Source of the DNA: Lachnospiraceae bacterium
GTDB taxonomy: Bacteria > Bacillota > Clostridia > Lachnospirales > Lachnospiraceae
Direction: 5' to 3'
Assembly (NCBI GenBank): GCA_014804365.1
Contig: JAAUZX010000002.1
Coordinates: 1 to 64,000, forward strand
DNA length: 64,000 nt
Shown here: piece after piece, positions 46,037 to 56,934 of the stretch
Layout: each line of letters starts with the position of its first letter
Numbering within the stretch: the stretch's first letter is position 1
Position numbers and translations under genes: made by a program
Notes under the pieces: generated by a model
What the model was told of the DNA's origin: nothing
The model's database searches: none
What the model saw: only the letters and a program-made list of their open reading frames with translations

Positions 46037-47767
46037 ATGAAAAACAAAATCGGATTTAAAATTTATACTGCACTGGCAATTCTCGGGATTTTGTATGTGC
46101 TGACGGTTGTTCTCGATGGGATGGCTTTGGGAGTCATTCGGGACTACAATGAAAATTTGGGAAACGTGTATATGAAACTGGAGAAATCGATCGGTGATAC
46201 ATCTTCTGCTTATCAGCAGGTTCAGTTGTACGCTAATCTGATTTATCTCAAGAAAGATACGGAGCAGAGAGAAACACTGGTCGGACAGCTTCAGGGTGTC
46301 ATACAGAGTACGGGCAATTATATGGAAGAGGTGCATGCGTTAAGTTCTGCTTCCGAGGATGCGGAATTGATTGCGGCTTACGAATCTTATCAGGATGTTA
46401 TGGACGCCTTTTTGGATTATGCCAATCAGATTTACGATAAAGCAGCGGCTGGTGATGACGAGGGCGTCTGGGATATGGTCAACAATATTCTGTCTGTGAA
46501 GACACCGGTAGAGGAAGCTAAGAATACGTATGAAGAGCTAATGACACAAAAAGCGGATTATGCTATGAGACACAGCGAGGTCAGGATTAACGGCACGGTT
46601 ACATTCAACTATATTCTTATGGCCGTGTTTGTCCTTATTGCGGCGGCTACGACAGTGAACGTTTCCCGTTCGGTTGTGAAACCTGCGAAGGTATCGGGTG
46701 CATCGATTAAGGATATCACCGGTAAGATCGATGCCAGAGAGGGTGACCTTACAGCGAGAATACCGGTTCACACCCGTGATGAGATCGGACAGATGGCTTC
46801 CGGTATTAACCATTTCATGGAGCAGCTTCAGGGCATTATCAGAAAGCTGAAAGAGGAATCCGGTAATATGGAGCGGTCCGTAGAGAGCGTTATGGGACAG
46901 GTCATGGATTCCAATGAGAATGTCAGCAACGTATCTGCGGCTATGGAACAGATGGCGGCAAGCATGGAGGAGATTTCTGCTACGCTTGGGCAGCTTGCTA
47001 CGGGAAGCAATGAAGTGCTGGGTGAAATTCAGCAGATGGACAGCCGTGTTAAAGATGGTGTTGATCTTGTACAGAATATTAAGGAACATGCGAATACAAT
47101 GTACCGCAGAACCGTGGAAGGTAAGGAAAATACAAACAGTACCATTGAGGAGATTCGTGGAAGCCTGCGAAAAGCGTTAGATGACAGCCGGAGTGTTCAG
47201 CAGATCAATGAGATGACTAAAGAAATATTGGCGATCACCAGCCAGACAAACCTGTTATCCTTAAATGCGTCGATTGAGGCGGCGAGAGTCGGGGAAGCTG
47301 GTAAAGGCTTTGCGGTTGTAGCAGGAGAAATCAGGGCACTGGCGGACAGCAGCGCGCAGACTGCCAACAATATCCAGAATATCAGTGATATTGTGACGGA
47401 AGCCGTAGAGAGACTTGCCAGAAATGCCGGAGAGATCCTTGAATTTATTGATAAAAATGTTATGAAGGATTATGACGACTTCGTAGAGGTTGTAGAACAA
47501 TATGAGAAAGATGCTGACAGCGTCAATGAGATATTATCTGTATTTGCAGTTAATACGGAAGATATTCACCAGACGATGGAGGCAATGAATTCCGGTATCA
47601 GCGATATCTCTACCGTGGTGGAGGATAATGCCAATGGTGTTACCAGTGTTGCGGACAATATTGTGACGCTGGCAGCGGCAATCGGTGAAATCCAACAGGA
47701 GACGACTGGCAATCAGGAGATTTCAAGGCGTCTGAACGATGAGGTGAGTCGTTTCAAGCAAGTCTGA
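46037..47767 (+). CDS. Methyl-accepting chemotaxis protein
   Basis: N-terminal TM; HAMP region; signalling tip EILAITSQTNLLSLNASIEAARVGEAGKGFAVVAGEIRALADSSAQTANNIQ. Confidence 0.93.
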   Translation: MKNKIGFKIYTALAILGILYVLTVVLDGMALGVIRDYNENLGNVYMKLEKSIGDTSSAYQQVQLYANLIYLKKDTEQRETLVGQLQGVIQSTGNYMEEVHALSSASEDAELIAAYESYQDVMDAFLDYANQIYDKAAAGDDEGVWDMVNNILSVKTPVEEAKNTYEELMTQKADYAMRHSEVRINGTVTFNYILMAVFVLIAAATTVNVSRSVVKPAKVSGASIKDITGKIDAREGDLTARIPVHTRDEIGQMASGINHFMEQLQGIIRKLKEESGNMERSVESVMGQVMDSNENVSNVSAAMEQMAASMEEISATLGQLATGSNEVLGEIQQMDSRVKDGVDLVQNIKEHANTMYRRTVEGKENTNSTIEEIRGSLRKALDDSRSVQQINEMTKEILAITSQTNLLSLNASIEAARVGEAGKGFAVVAGEIRALADSSAQTANNIQNISDIVTEAVERLARNAGEILEFIDKNVMKDYDDFVEVVEQYEKDADSVNEILSVFAVNTEDIHQTMEAMNSGISDISTVVEDNANGVTSVADNIVTLAAAIGEIQQETTGNQEISRRLNDEVSRFKQV

Positions 47768-47796
47768 TTTTTTTGCACAAGAAAGATAAAATCCGG

Positions 47797-47825
47797 TTGT
47801 AATATGTCAATATCTCGGATATAAT
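47797..47825 (+). promoter_or_regulatory. Promoter of 6S-like ncRNA
   Basis: TTGTAA (47797-47802) - N17 - TATAAT (47820-47825). Confidence 0.7.
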
Positions 47826-47831
47826 AAAAGT

Positions 47832-48065
47832 AACCTGAAATGTGCGACAAGGTCTTGTTATTTTGAACCTACAGATACTTTAAACGGGATTCCTATATTG
47901 CCACGTGGATGTCAGGCCTCCGGCTAATAAGGCCTTATGCAGTGGAAGGCAGAAGTGTGGTTGCGGTTACCCACCTAGCTTAGCTAGGAGTCAAAATACA
48001 AGATTCGGCATTTCGGGCAATACAAAAGACAAAAAGCAGTCGTTTGAAACGGCTGCTTTTGTATT
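47832..48065 (+). ncRNA. ssrS: Structured ncRNA, probably 6S RNA (SsrS), with terminator at 48032-48065
   Basis: Own promoter; closing helix TATTTTGA(acCTA)...(TAGg)agTCAAAATA; rod-like interior with CAGGCC/GGCCTTA and TGCC/GGCA pairings; downstream AAAAGCAGTCGTTTGAAACGGCTGCTTTT terminator. Confidence 0.65.
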
Positions 48066-48224
48066 AGGGTGGTTCCGGAGAAAAGTATGAGTAATAGTCG
48101 GCAGGACTATTGTGTATATATAGATTAAACATAGGATTGGCGATATTTTCTATTCTATGTTTGCGCTTTGTGTCTGCAAACAGTGCAGGTTGCTTATGCA
48201 TAGAGACTGACATGGGATGAGAAT

Positions 48225-50498
48225 ATGAAGAGAGAAATAAAGTATGATATAAAATTACTTATAAAACTGTCCTTGATTTTTTTCGGTCTGCTGTTTATGC
48301 TCTGTATTCTGCTCGGCAGGAGGGAAAGGAAACAGGAGCCTCCTGAAGGGGACAAAATTACCGTACAGGATGTGGAGATTCTGTTAGAGGCATTAGACAT
48401 CAACATGTCCGAAGTTACACAACAAGAAGATACGCCTAATCTGACATACGGGATGTATGTGGCAATCAGACAGGCATTGCAGGACAAAGTGCCCGACCTG
48501 CCGGAGTATGAGAAGCGGTATGAACCGGAACATGAGATGTTGAAGACAGATTGGTATGCGGCGTATCGAATCATGCTTGCCTATCTGGATACGGAGTCTT
48601 CTATCTGGGAGACTGACATTTTCCTGTTAAAGACTGACACGGCTGCGAAAGAGGCATACATTGTAAACGGCAATAACAGGACACCGTATCATTATCTTTC
48701 CGATGAATTTGAAAAGAATCAGCTGCGGGAGATGAAGGTCTATGTAAAGGGAAATGATCTGCTGGCAGTTTCGGAGGTGGTTCCGGGAGAATATGAACTT
48801 AAGAATGTCTGGGTTACGGAGGCGGCAGAAGGAACGATGGAATGCTTCTTTCAGCAGACATATTTTACGGTTATGGCAGATCAAGTGGTTAAGCGGGAGC
48901 AGATTGCCGATCTGGTTGTTCGGGATGGCAGGGTAGTCAAAGCCCGTGAAAAATCAGAGAAAGTACATGGTAAATTACTCTGGGTATCTAAAGATGCTTT
49001 GGAAATAGAAGGCAGCGGTGTCTATCCGCTCTCAGAGGGGATAGAAGTATATAAGCTGTACGGGAGCATGGAGACGCTTGCGTGTGCAGATTTAAGAATC
49101 GGCTATGCAGATACCGATTATGTGATTGAGCGCGGCAAAGTGTGTGCGTGCCTTGTATCCGAACGGGAGACAGCTGACAGGATTCGTGTGCTCCTTAAGA
49201 ATACTGCGAAGGGCACCAGCTACTATGACAGGGTGGAGCTGATCGTGGACGGGGAGACCATACAGATAGAGGAGAAGGATCTGGCAGTGGGAGAACGCAG
49301 AAGTTACCGCTGTGCCGCTCTGACGGATAAGATCCTGCTTAATATTGAGGGGATCAGTAAGGAGGATAACGCTTATCGCGGAGTCGTTGAATGCTACCGG
49401 AATGAGGAAGGAATGGTTCTGATCAATGAACTCCCGTTAGAGGAATACCTGTATGCAGTAGTACCCAGCGAGATGCCCGCCTCTTATCCGGCGGAATCGC
49501 TCAAAGCGCAGGCGGTATGTGCCAGAACGTATGCATATCGCTATATCCTGCGGGCAGGACTTCCTGAGGTCGGAGCCCATGTGGATGATACCACGGCTTA
49601 TCAGGTGTATCATAACTGCAGGGAGAATGTGGCGACCACGACAGCGGTTAAGGAGACGGACGGTGTGCTGTTGACTTATCAGGATGAACCGGCACAGAAT
49701 TATTATTATTCTACGTCCTGTGGCATTGGTACGGATGCGGCTATCTGGAAATCGGGAAGCGAGGAGGATATCTCATACTTGCGCGCGGTTGAAATCAATC
49801 GTGATACATATGCCGCATTGGGTTCAGAAGAGGAGGAAAGTGCACAGGATCAAGAGACCGTGCGGGATAGTGAAGCGGCAGACAACCTGAAGGATGAAGA
49901 AAATTTTCGGCAGTTTATCACGACAACAAATGAGGCGGATCTTGAATATACACAACCTTGGTATCGATGGATTTATACGGTAGAAGAGATCGATGAGGAA
50001 GCGATGCTGTCGCGTATCCGGGATCGTTATGCAGTCAGTCCCGCCTCGGTTCTGACGAAGACCGAAGGTGAGTATTATGTATCCCAGACTGTTGAGAAAC
50101 TGGGTAAAATTAAGGAGCTGAGTATTGCAAAACGCGGTGCGGGAGGTGTGGCGGAGGAATTGCTGATCGTGACGGACCAAGGTACCTACAAGATCCTTTC
50201 GGAGTACAATATCCGCTATATATTATGTGATACAAAGAGTGAGATTGTGAAACAGGATGGAAGCGTAACGATTCCGTCCACACTCCTTCCCAGTGGGTTT
50301 TTCATAATAGAAGCTGGTAAAAAAGAGGGAAATATGATAGGATATACGTTGATTGGCGGAGGATACGGTCATGGGGTGGGGATGTCTCAGAACGGTGCCA
50401 AGGCGCTTGGTGAAGAAGGCAGTTCCTACAGTCAGATTCTGGAATTCTTTTTTCCGGGGTGCGAGCTGACAGATTCCGATCGGACGGCTGATTTGTAG
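48225..50498 (+). CDS. SpoIID/LytB domain protein
   Basis: VLINELPLEEYLYAVVPSEMPASYPAESLKAQAVCARTYAYRYI; HDDTTAYQVY-like; GGGYGHGVGMSQNGAKALGEEG. Confidence 0.92.
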   Translation: MKREIKYDIKLLIKLSLIFFGLLFMLCILLGRRERKQEPPEGDKITVQDVEILLEALDINMSEVTQQEDTPNLTYGMYVAIRQALQDKVPDLPEYEKRYEPEHEMLKTDWYAAYRIMLAYLDTESSIWETDIFLLKTDTAAKEAYIVNGNNRTPYHYLSDEFEKNQLREMKVYVKGNDLLAVSEVVPGEYELKNVWVTEAAEGTMECFFQQTYFTVMADQVVKREQIADLVVRDGRVVKAREKSEKVHGKLLWVSKDALEIEGSGVYPLSEGIEVYKLYGSMETLACADLRIGYADTDYVIERGKVCACLVSERETADRIRVLLKNTAKGTSYYDRVELIVDGETIQIEEKDLAVGERRSYRCAALTDKILLNIEGISKEDNAYRGVVECYRNEEGMVLINELPLEEYLYAVVPSEMPASYPAESLKAQAVCARTYAYRYILRAGLPEVGAHVDDTTAYQVYHNCRENVATTTAVKETDGVLLTYQDEPAQNYYYSTSCGIGTDAAIWKSGSEEDISYLRAVEINRDTYAALGSEEEESAQDQETVRDSEAADNLKDEENFRQFITTTNEADLEYTQPWYRWIYTVEEIDEEAMLSRIRDRYAVSPASVLTKTEGEYYVSQTVEKLGKIKELSIAKRGAGGVAEELLIVTDQGTYKILSEYNIRYILCDTKSEIVKQDGSVTIPSTLLPSGFFIIEAGKKEGNMIGYTLIGGGYGHGVGMSQNGAKALGEEGSSYSQILEFFFPGCELTDSDRTADL

Positions 50499-50567
50499 AT
50501 ACAACAGATGTAGGCAAATATGACGAGGAAAATGACGATGTTCCGGATGGAACAAGTCAGGTGAGTT

Positions 50568-51425
50568 ATGAGAACAATCTATAGATTATATTATATATTT
50601 CGAGATTTCAGTTGGCAGATGACGAAGAAGAACATAGCCGCATTTGCGGCGAGCACAGCGTTCTTCCTCTTTCTGTCCATGATTCCGCTGTTGATGGCAT
50701 TGTGTGCAATTCTGCCATACACGTCACTTACGGAGGAGAATCTGATTAACGCCATTACGCAGTTTACGCCGGATGCCATGAATGCACTGGTTATCAGTAT
50801 AGTGTCGGAAGTGTATGCAAGGTCGGCGGGAACCATTACTATATTTGCGATCGTCACGATCTGGTCTGCGTCCAAAGCCATGCTTGCATTGATCCACGGA
50901 CTGAATGCGGTGAATGATTTTGAAGAACGGCGTAATTACTTTGTGCTGCGGTCGATCGCGTGTATTTATACGGTGATTATTTTAATTGCAATGATTCTGG
51001 CACTGTTTGTTATGGTATTCGGTAATGTGATTGTGAATTTGCTGCTCGCGGACATTCCGCCGCTGCATATAGTGATGCAGTTTGTCATGCATTTTCGTTT
51101 CCTGTTTTCCTGGGGGATACTGACGCTTATCTTTGCATTAATATATGCCTATGTACCGAATAACAAGATGCGTTTCAAGAGTCAGATTCCGGGAGCTGCT
51201 TTTTCAGCAGTTATGTGGAGTGCGGCATCGTTTTTTTTCGCCGTATACGTGGATCATTTCAACGGGTTCGGTACATACGGAGGATTGACTACGGTGGTCA
51301 TTATGATGATCTGGTTTTATCTGCTTATGTATATTCTGCTGATCGGGGCACACATTAATCGTTATTTCGGACCGGTGTATAAATTTCTGTTCGGATGGCT
51401 TGACAAGTCAGCCAAAAGTCACTAA
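50568..51425 (+). CDS. YihY/BrkB family membrane protein
   Basis: FAASTAFFLFLSMIPLLMALCAILPYTSLTEENL; GLNAVNDFEERRNYFVLR; GTYGGLTTVVIMMIWFYLLMYILLIGAHINRYF. Confidence 0.88.
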   Translation: MRTIYRLYYIFRDFSWQMTKKNIAAFAASTAFFLFLSMIPLLMALCAILPYTSLTEENLINAITQFTPDAMNALVISIVSEVYARSAGTITIFAIVTIWSASKAMLALIHGLNAVNDFEERRNYFVLRSIACIYTVIILIAMILALFVMVFGNVIVNLLLADIPPLHIVMQFVMHFRFLFSWGILTLIFALIYAYVPNNKMRFKSQIPGAAFSAVMWSAASFFFAVYVDHFNGFGTYGGLTTVVIMMIWFYLLMYILLIGAHINRYFGPVYKFLFGWLDKSAKSH

Positions 51426-51464
51426 AATGTCAATAGGTTCGTAATAGGACTTAGTGAATTACAA

Positions 51465-51748
51465 TGATAAAGGCAGTGAAGGTGTCAGTAGAAAATCATT
51501 TTCCGACAGAGAGAGGAGATCATCGGCTGTAAGTTTCCTCAGGTTCAGATGATTTTTTGAATTTCCCACCGGAGCCGTCCGGGTGAAAGCAGTAGTCCGG
51601 AACGCTACGGCACGTTACGCCGAATGAGGTGTCTGTCCTCTTATGCTTGAAGTATGTAATAATATATATCGTGGCAGTAGGACAGGAAACTGGGTGGTAC
51701 CGCGGATATATTTCGTCCCATGTGCATTGTGCGCATGGGATTTTTTGT
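51465..51748 (+). promoter_or_regulatory. T-box leader (tRNA-Phe-responsive expected) upstream of pheST
   Basis: Stem I motif AGAGAG...GGCTG..AAG; T-box GGTGGTACCGCGG (51694-51706); terminator CCCATGTGC-..-GCGCATGGGATTTTTT. Confidence 0.92.
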
Positions 51749-51806
51749 TTGTATACGCAGCAAAAGTCAGAAAATCTATGAAATTCATGAAAAAAGGAGA
51801 GCAGCA

Positions 51807-52826
51807 ATGAAAGAAAAGTTAGAACAGATCAAGGCAGAAGCACTGCGCCAGATTGAGGCGAGTGATGCGCTGGAGAAACTGAATGATGTGAGGGTCAATT
51901 ATCTTGGTAAAAAGGGAGAATTGACAGCCGTGCTTAAGAGCATGAAGGATGTCGCACCGGAGGATCGTCCGAAAGTGGGACAGCTTGTCAATGAGACGAG
52001 AGAAGAGATTGAACGTGTGCTGGAAGCGTCTGTGAAAAAGATGGAGAAGGCTGTCCGGGAAGCGAAGATGAAGAAGGAAGTCATCGACGTGACGCTGCCT
52101 GCTAAGAAAAACAATGTGGGACACCGCCATCCTAACACGATCGCATTGGAGGAAGCGGAGCGGATCTTCATCGGCATGGGTTACGAAGTCGTAGAGGGAC
52201 CGGAAGTCGAGAAAGACTATTACAACTTTGAGGCACTGAACATTCCTGCCGATCATCCGGCGAAGGACGAGCAGGACACTTTCTATATCACCGGAGATAT
52301 TCTGCTCAGAACACAGACCTCATCTACACAGGTGCATGAGATGGAAAAAGGAAAACTGCCTATCCGCATGATTGCTCCCGGACGCGTATTCCGTTCCGAT
52401 GAGGTAGATGCCACACATTCCCCGTCTTTCCATCAGATTGAGGGATTGGTTATTGATAAAAATATTACTTTTGCCGACTTAAAAGGCACGCTGGCGGAGT
52501 TTGCAAGAGAACTGTTTGGAGAAGATACGAAGGTTAAGTTCAGACCGCATCATTTCCCGTTCACGGAACCCAGTGCGGAGATGGATGTGAGCTGCTTTAA
52601 ATGCGGAGGTAAGGGCTGTCGTTTCTGTAAGGGCGAAGGTTGGATCGAAATCTTAGGCTGCGGTATGGTACATCCCCATGTGCTGGAGATGAGCGGCATT
52701 GATCCGGAGCAGTATACCGGATTTGCTTTTGGCGTAGGACTGGAGCGTATCGCCTTGTTGAAATACGAAATCGATGACATGAGGCTGCTGTATGAGAATG
52801 ATATTCGCTTTCTGAAGCAGTTCTGA
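51807..52826 (+). CDS. pheS: Phenylalanine--tRNA ligase alpha subunit
   Basis: [77 protein letters not shown]. Confidence 0.97.
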   Translation: MKEKLEQIKAEALRQIEASDALEKLNDVRVNYLGKKGELTAVLKSMKDVAPEDRPKVGQLVNETREEIERVLEASVKKMEKAVREAKMKKEVIDVTLPAKKNNVGHRHPNTIALEEAERIFIGMGYEVVEGPEVEKDYYNFEALNIPADHPAKDEQDTFYITGDILLRTQTSSTQVHEMEKGKLPIRMIAPGRVFRSDEVDATHSPSFHQIEGLVIDKNITFADLKGTLAEFARELFGEDTKVKFRPHHFPFTEPSAEMDVSCFKCGGKGCRFCKGEGWIEILGCGMVHPHVLEMSGIDPEQYTGFAFGVGLERIALLKYEIDDMRLLYENDIRFLKQF

Positions 52827-52946
52827 TCATTTGTATAAGCAATTATAAGCGGAATAAAGTGTAATGTATGGAAAGAAGCGTTAAGGGATTGTATGGCGGT
52901 ATGCTATATGGATCGGATGATAAACGTTTCGGAATGGAGGAAAATA

Positions 52947-55367
52947 ATGAATACAGCATTATCATGGATCAAGGCGTATGTGCCCGATTTAGAGTGCACG
53001 GATCAGGAATATATGGATGCTATGACACTATCAGGAACTAAGGTGGAGGGCTATAGCAGGCTGGATAAAAATTTAGAGAAGATCGTCGTCGGTCAGATCG
53101 AGAAAATCGAGAAGCACCCCGACGCGGATAAATTGATTGTTTGTCAGGTCAATATCGGTTCCGAAGTGATTCAGATCGTGACCGGCGCACCCAATGTTAA
53201 AGAAGGCGATAAAGTACCCGTTGTACTCGACGGCGGTAAAGTGGCAGGCGGACATGACGGCGGACCACTTCCGGAGGACGGGATTGTGATCAAGGCTGGT
53301 AAGCTGCGCGGCGTGCCGTCCAATGGCATGATGTGTTCCATCGAGGAGCTTGGCTCCGACAGAAATATGTATCCCGAAGCACCGGAACTCGGAATATATA
53401 TTTTTAAAGAAGACGTGGAGGTAGGCAGTGATGCCATCGAGGCGCTTGGATTAAGAGATACAGTCTTTGAGTATGAGGTTACCTCCAATCGTGTGGACTG
53501 TTACAGTGTAATCGGTATCGCAAGGGAGGCGGCGGCAACGTTCCGCAAGCCGTTCTATCTGCCCGAGGTTAAGGTGAAGGGGAACAGTGAAAAGGTAGAA
53601 GATTATATATTCGTAGAAGTGCAGGATACGGATCTGTGCCCCAGATACTGTGCAAGAGTATGTAAAAATATTAAGATCGGTCCCTCGCCCAAATGGATGC
53701 AGAGACGCCTGGCGGCGAGCGGTATCCGTCCGATCAATAACTTGGTAGATATTACCAACTATGTGATGGAAGAATACGGACAGCCCATGCATGCGTATGA
53801 TCTGGATACCATTGCGGGACATAAGATTATCGTGCGCCGTGCCAAAGACGGAGACGTATTCCGTACATTGGACGGACAGGACAGAAATCTGGATTCCGAT
53901 GTGCTGATGATCTGCGATGCCGAGAAGGAAGTCGGACTTGCCGGTATTATGGGCGGAGAGAATTCTATGATTACCGATGACGTGAAGACAGTGTTGTTTG
54001 AGGCTGCAACTTTCAACGGCGCCAATATCCGTAAGTCCGCCAAAAGGATCGGGCTGCGCACGGATGCGTCGGGTAAATTCGAGAAGGGACTGGATCCTTA
54101 TAATGCGGAGGCTGCCATCAACAGAGCCTGTCAGTTGATTGAAGAACTGGGCTGCGGTGAAGTGATCGGCGGTATCGTGGATGTGCACGGCACCATGAAA
54201 GATAAGGTAGTACTGCCTTTTGAGCCGGAGCAATATAATAAACTGTTAGGAACCGATGTATCGAAAGAGGAAATGTTGGAAATCTTTAAGATGATAGAGG
54301 TAGATTATGATCCGGAGACCAACGAACTGACGGTTCCGACATTCCGGCAGGATCTGCTCAGGCGCTGTGACATTGCGGAAGAGGTGGCACGTTTCTACGG
54401 TTATGACAAGATTCCTACCACGCTGCCTACCGGAGAAGCGACGACCGGTAAACTTCCGTTTAAGCTTCGTATCGAGCAGAAGGCACGGGATATCGCCGAG
54501 TACTGTGGTTTCTCTCAGGGTATGTGCTATTCTTTCGAGAGCCCGAAAGTGTTTGATAAGCTGCTTTTGGATGCGGATGATCCTGCTCGTCAGGCAATCA
54601 CCATATCCAATCCGCTGGGGGAAGATTTCTCCATCATGAGAACGGTTTCCTTAAACGGTATGCTGACCAGTCTGGCAACGAATTATAATCGGAGAAATAA
54701 AGATGTACGCCTTTATGAACTGGGGAATATTTATCGTCCGAAAGCATTACCGCTGACAGAGCTGCCGGAGGAGAGAATGCAGTTTACGCTCGGCATGTAC
54801 GGCGATTGTGATTTCTTCGTGATGAAAGGAGTGGTGGAGGAATTCTTCGACAGTATCGGCGTGAAGGGAAAAATCATTTACGATCCCGATGCAGGCAAAA
54901 ACTTCCTGCACCCCGGAAGGCAGGCGAATATAATCTATGACGGAAAAACACTCGGTTATCTCGGTGAGGTGCATCCGGAAGTATGCGACAATTATGATAT
55001 GAAGACGAAAGCTTATGTGGCCGTGCTGGATATGCCGGAAGTGATACTGTATGCGACTTTTGACCGTAAGTACGAGGGAATCGCCAAGTACCCGGCAGTG
55101 TCCAGAGATATCAGCATGGTAGTGCCCAAGAAGATCATGGTAGGACAGATCGAAGCGGTTATCGCACAGCGGGGCGGTAAGATTCTGGAGGATTATCAGT
55201 TGTTCGATATCTATGAGGGCGATCAGATTAAGGACGGCTATAAGTCGGTGGCGTACTCTATCACATTCCGGGCTAAAGACAGGACTCTGGAGGAAGCGGA
55301 TGTGGCTGCGGCTATGAAGAAGATTCTGAACGGCCTGGATAGCATGGGGATTGAGCTTAGGTCATAA
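52947..55367 (+). CDS. pheT: Phenylalanine--tRNA ligase beta subunit
   Basis: MNTALSWIKAYVPDLECTDQEYMDAMTLSGTKVEG; GAPNVKEGDKVPVVLDGGKV; PINNLVDITNYVMEEYGQPMHAYD. Confidence 0.97.
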   Translation: MNTALSWIKAYVPDLECTDQEYMDAMTLSGTKVEGYSRLDKNLEKIVVGQIEKIEKHPDADKLIVCQVNIGSEVIQIVTGAPNVKEGDKVPVVLDGGKVAGGHDGGPLPEDGIVIKAGKLRGVPSNGMMCSIEELGSDRNMYPEAPELGIYIFKEDVEVGSDAIEALGLRDTVFEYEVTSNRVDCYSVIGIAREAAATFRKPFYLPEVKVKGNSEKVEDYIFVEVQDTDLCPRYCARVCKNIKIGPSPKWMQRRLAASGIRPINNLVDITNYVMEEYGQPMHAYDLDTIAGHKIIVRRAKDGDVFRTLDGQDRNLDSDVLMICDAEKEVGLAGIMGGENSMITDDVKTVLFEAATFNGANIRKSAKRIGLRTDASGKFEKGLDPYNAEAAINRACQLIEELGCGEVIGGIVDVHGTMKDKVVLPFEPEQYNKLLGTDVSKEEMLEIFKMIEVDYDPETNELTVPTFRQDLLRRCDIAEEVARFYGYDKIPTTLPTGEATTGKLPFKLRIEQKARDIAEYCGFSQGMCYSFESPKVFDKLLLDADDPARQAITISNPLGEDFSIMRTVSLNGMLTSLATNYNRRNKDVRLYELGNIYRPKALPLTELPEERMQFTLGMYGDCDFFVMKGVVEEFFDSIGVKGKIIYDPDAGKNFLHPGRQANIIYDGKTLGYLGEVHPEVCDNYDMKTKAYVAVLDMPEVILYATFDRKYEGIAKYPAVSRDISMVVPKKIMVGQIEAVIAQRGGKILEDYQLFDIYEGDQIKDGYKSVAYSITFRAKDRTLEEADVAAAMKKILNGLDSMGIELRS

Positions 55368-55414
55368 TAGTAATATAATATTTTTACATGAAAATAAAGA
55401 AAGTGGGTGTAATT

Positions 55415-56857
55415 ATGGAGCATAAGAATACGTGGGAAACTTATAACGAGAAACAGCTTAAAGAAGTGGATGCTTTTGCGCGGGAGTATATGGATTTTCT
55501 GGATAACGGCAAGACGGAGCGTGAGTGTATCGACCGGATCGTGAACACGATTGAACAGGCAGGATATCAGGAGCTGGAGGCATTGATTAAATCCGGCGCG
55601 AAGCTGAAGACGGGCGATAAAGTATATTCCGTATGGATGAATAAGTCCATTGTCATGTTTCGGATCGGTAAGGAGAAGATGACGGATGGTATCAATATAT
55701 TGGGCGCGCACATTGATTCGCCGCGTCTTGATATTAAGCAGAATCCTCTCTACGAAGACGGTGGTTTCGCATATCTGGATACCCATTATTACGGCGGTGT
55801 AAAGAAATACCAGTGGGTGACGATTCCGCTTGCCATTCATGGCGTTGTAGTGAAGAAGGACGGCACTACGGTAGAAATTAATGTAGGTGAGAACGAGGAC
55901 GATCCTGTATTTTTTGTATCCGATCTGTTGATTCATCTGGCAAACGAGCAGTTAGAGAAGAAGGCGAATAAGGTCATCGAGGGAGAAGCATTAGACATTA
56001 TCATCGGCAATAAACCGCTGGTGATCGAGAAAAAAGGAAAGAATACAAAGAACAAGGATGAGGAAGATAAAGAAGAAAAATCTGCCGATAAGGAGGCCGT
56101 AAAAAATGGCATCCTCGAGATCTTACAGAAATCTTATGATATCGAGGAAGAAGACTTTATCTCCGCGGAGCTGGAAGTGGTTCCGGCAGGCAGAACGAGG
56201 GAGGCAGGATTTGACAGGAGCATGATCTTAGGCTACGGACAGGATGACAGAGTGTGTGCTTTTACCTCTCTGAAAGCAATGCTGGAGGTTACGAGCAGTG
56301 ACCGGACCGCCTGCTGTATTCTTGTAGACAAGGAGGAAATCGGCAGTGTCGGCGCCACCGGTATGCAGTCTAAGTTCTTTGAGAACGCAGTGGCTGAGGT
56401 GATGAACCTGACGGGAGAGTACAGTGAACTGAATGTGCGCAGATGTCTTGCTCATTCCTGTATGCTTTCATCGGATGTAAGCAGCGCTTTTGATCCCACT
56501 TATGCCTCCAGCTTTGATAAGAAAAATGTGGCGTATCTTGGCGGCGGCATGGTATTTAATAAGTTCACGGGTGCAAGAGGTAAGTCGGGCTCTAATGATG
56601 CCAACGCGGAGTATCTGGGACATATCCGGGCAATTTTTGAGAAGGAAAATGTGAATTTCCAGACGGCGGAGCTTGGCAAAGTGGACTTGGGCGGCGGCGG
56701 CACCATCGCATATATTCTGGCGCTTTACGGCATGAACGTAATCGACAGCGGAGTGGCGGTGTTGAATATGCATGCGCCTTGGGAAGCGACCAGCAAGGCG
56801 GATGTATATGAGGCGAAGAGAGGATATGTGGCGTTTTTGAAGCATGCCGATCTGTAG
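55415..56857 (+). CDS. M18 family aminopeptidase
   Basis: NILGAHIDSPRLDIKQNPLYEDGGFAYLDTHYYGGVKKYQW; VDKEEIGSVGATGMQSKFFE; HAPWEATSKADVYEAKRGYVAFLK. Confidence 0.9.
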   Translation: MEHKNTWETYNEKQLKEVDAFAREYMDFLDNGKTERECIDRIVNTIEQAGYQELEALIKSGAKLKTGDKVYSVWMNKSIVMFRIGKEKMTDGINILGAHIDSPRLDIKQNPLYEDGGFAYLDTHYYGGVKKYQWVTIPLAIHGVVVKKDGTTVEINVGENEDDPVFFVSDLLIHLANEQLEKKANKVIEGEALDIIIGNKPLVIEKKGKNTKNKDEEDKEEKSADKEAVKNGILEILQKSYDIEEEDFISAELEVVPAGRTREAGFDRSMILGYGQDDRVCAFTSLKAMLEVTSSDRTACCILVDKEEIGSVGATGMQSKFFENAVAEVMNLTGEYSELNVRRCLAHSCMLSSDVSSAFDPTYASSFDKKNVAYLGGGMVFNKFTGARGKSGSNDANAEYLGHIRAIFEKENVNFQTAELGKVDLGGGGTIAYILALYGMNVIDSGVAVLNMHAPWEATSKADVYEAKRGYVAFLKHADL

Positions 56858-56934
56858 TAAAAGTTTGCGAGTTGCAGTCTGTACATCATAACACGCAAAC
56901 AGTAACTTTCATATGAAAACGGAAAAGACAATAT

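Noticed and set aside
47832-48020. c-di-GMP (GEMM) riboswitch, suggested by GCCTCCGGCTAA and GCGGTTACCC fragments
   Set aside because: The spacing and other conserved GEMM segments are absent, and the RNA has its own terminator before any gene; 6S-like RNA fits better.
47905-48090. 61-aa ORF in the MCP-spoIID-like gap
   Set aside because: Lies in the structured ncRNA and its terminator; no RBS; better explained as RNA.
53451-54233. 260-aa minus-strand ORF inside pheT
   Set aside because: Shadow of pheT, which is unambiguous on the + strand.
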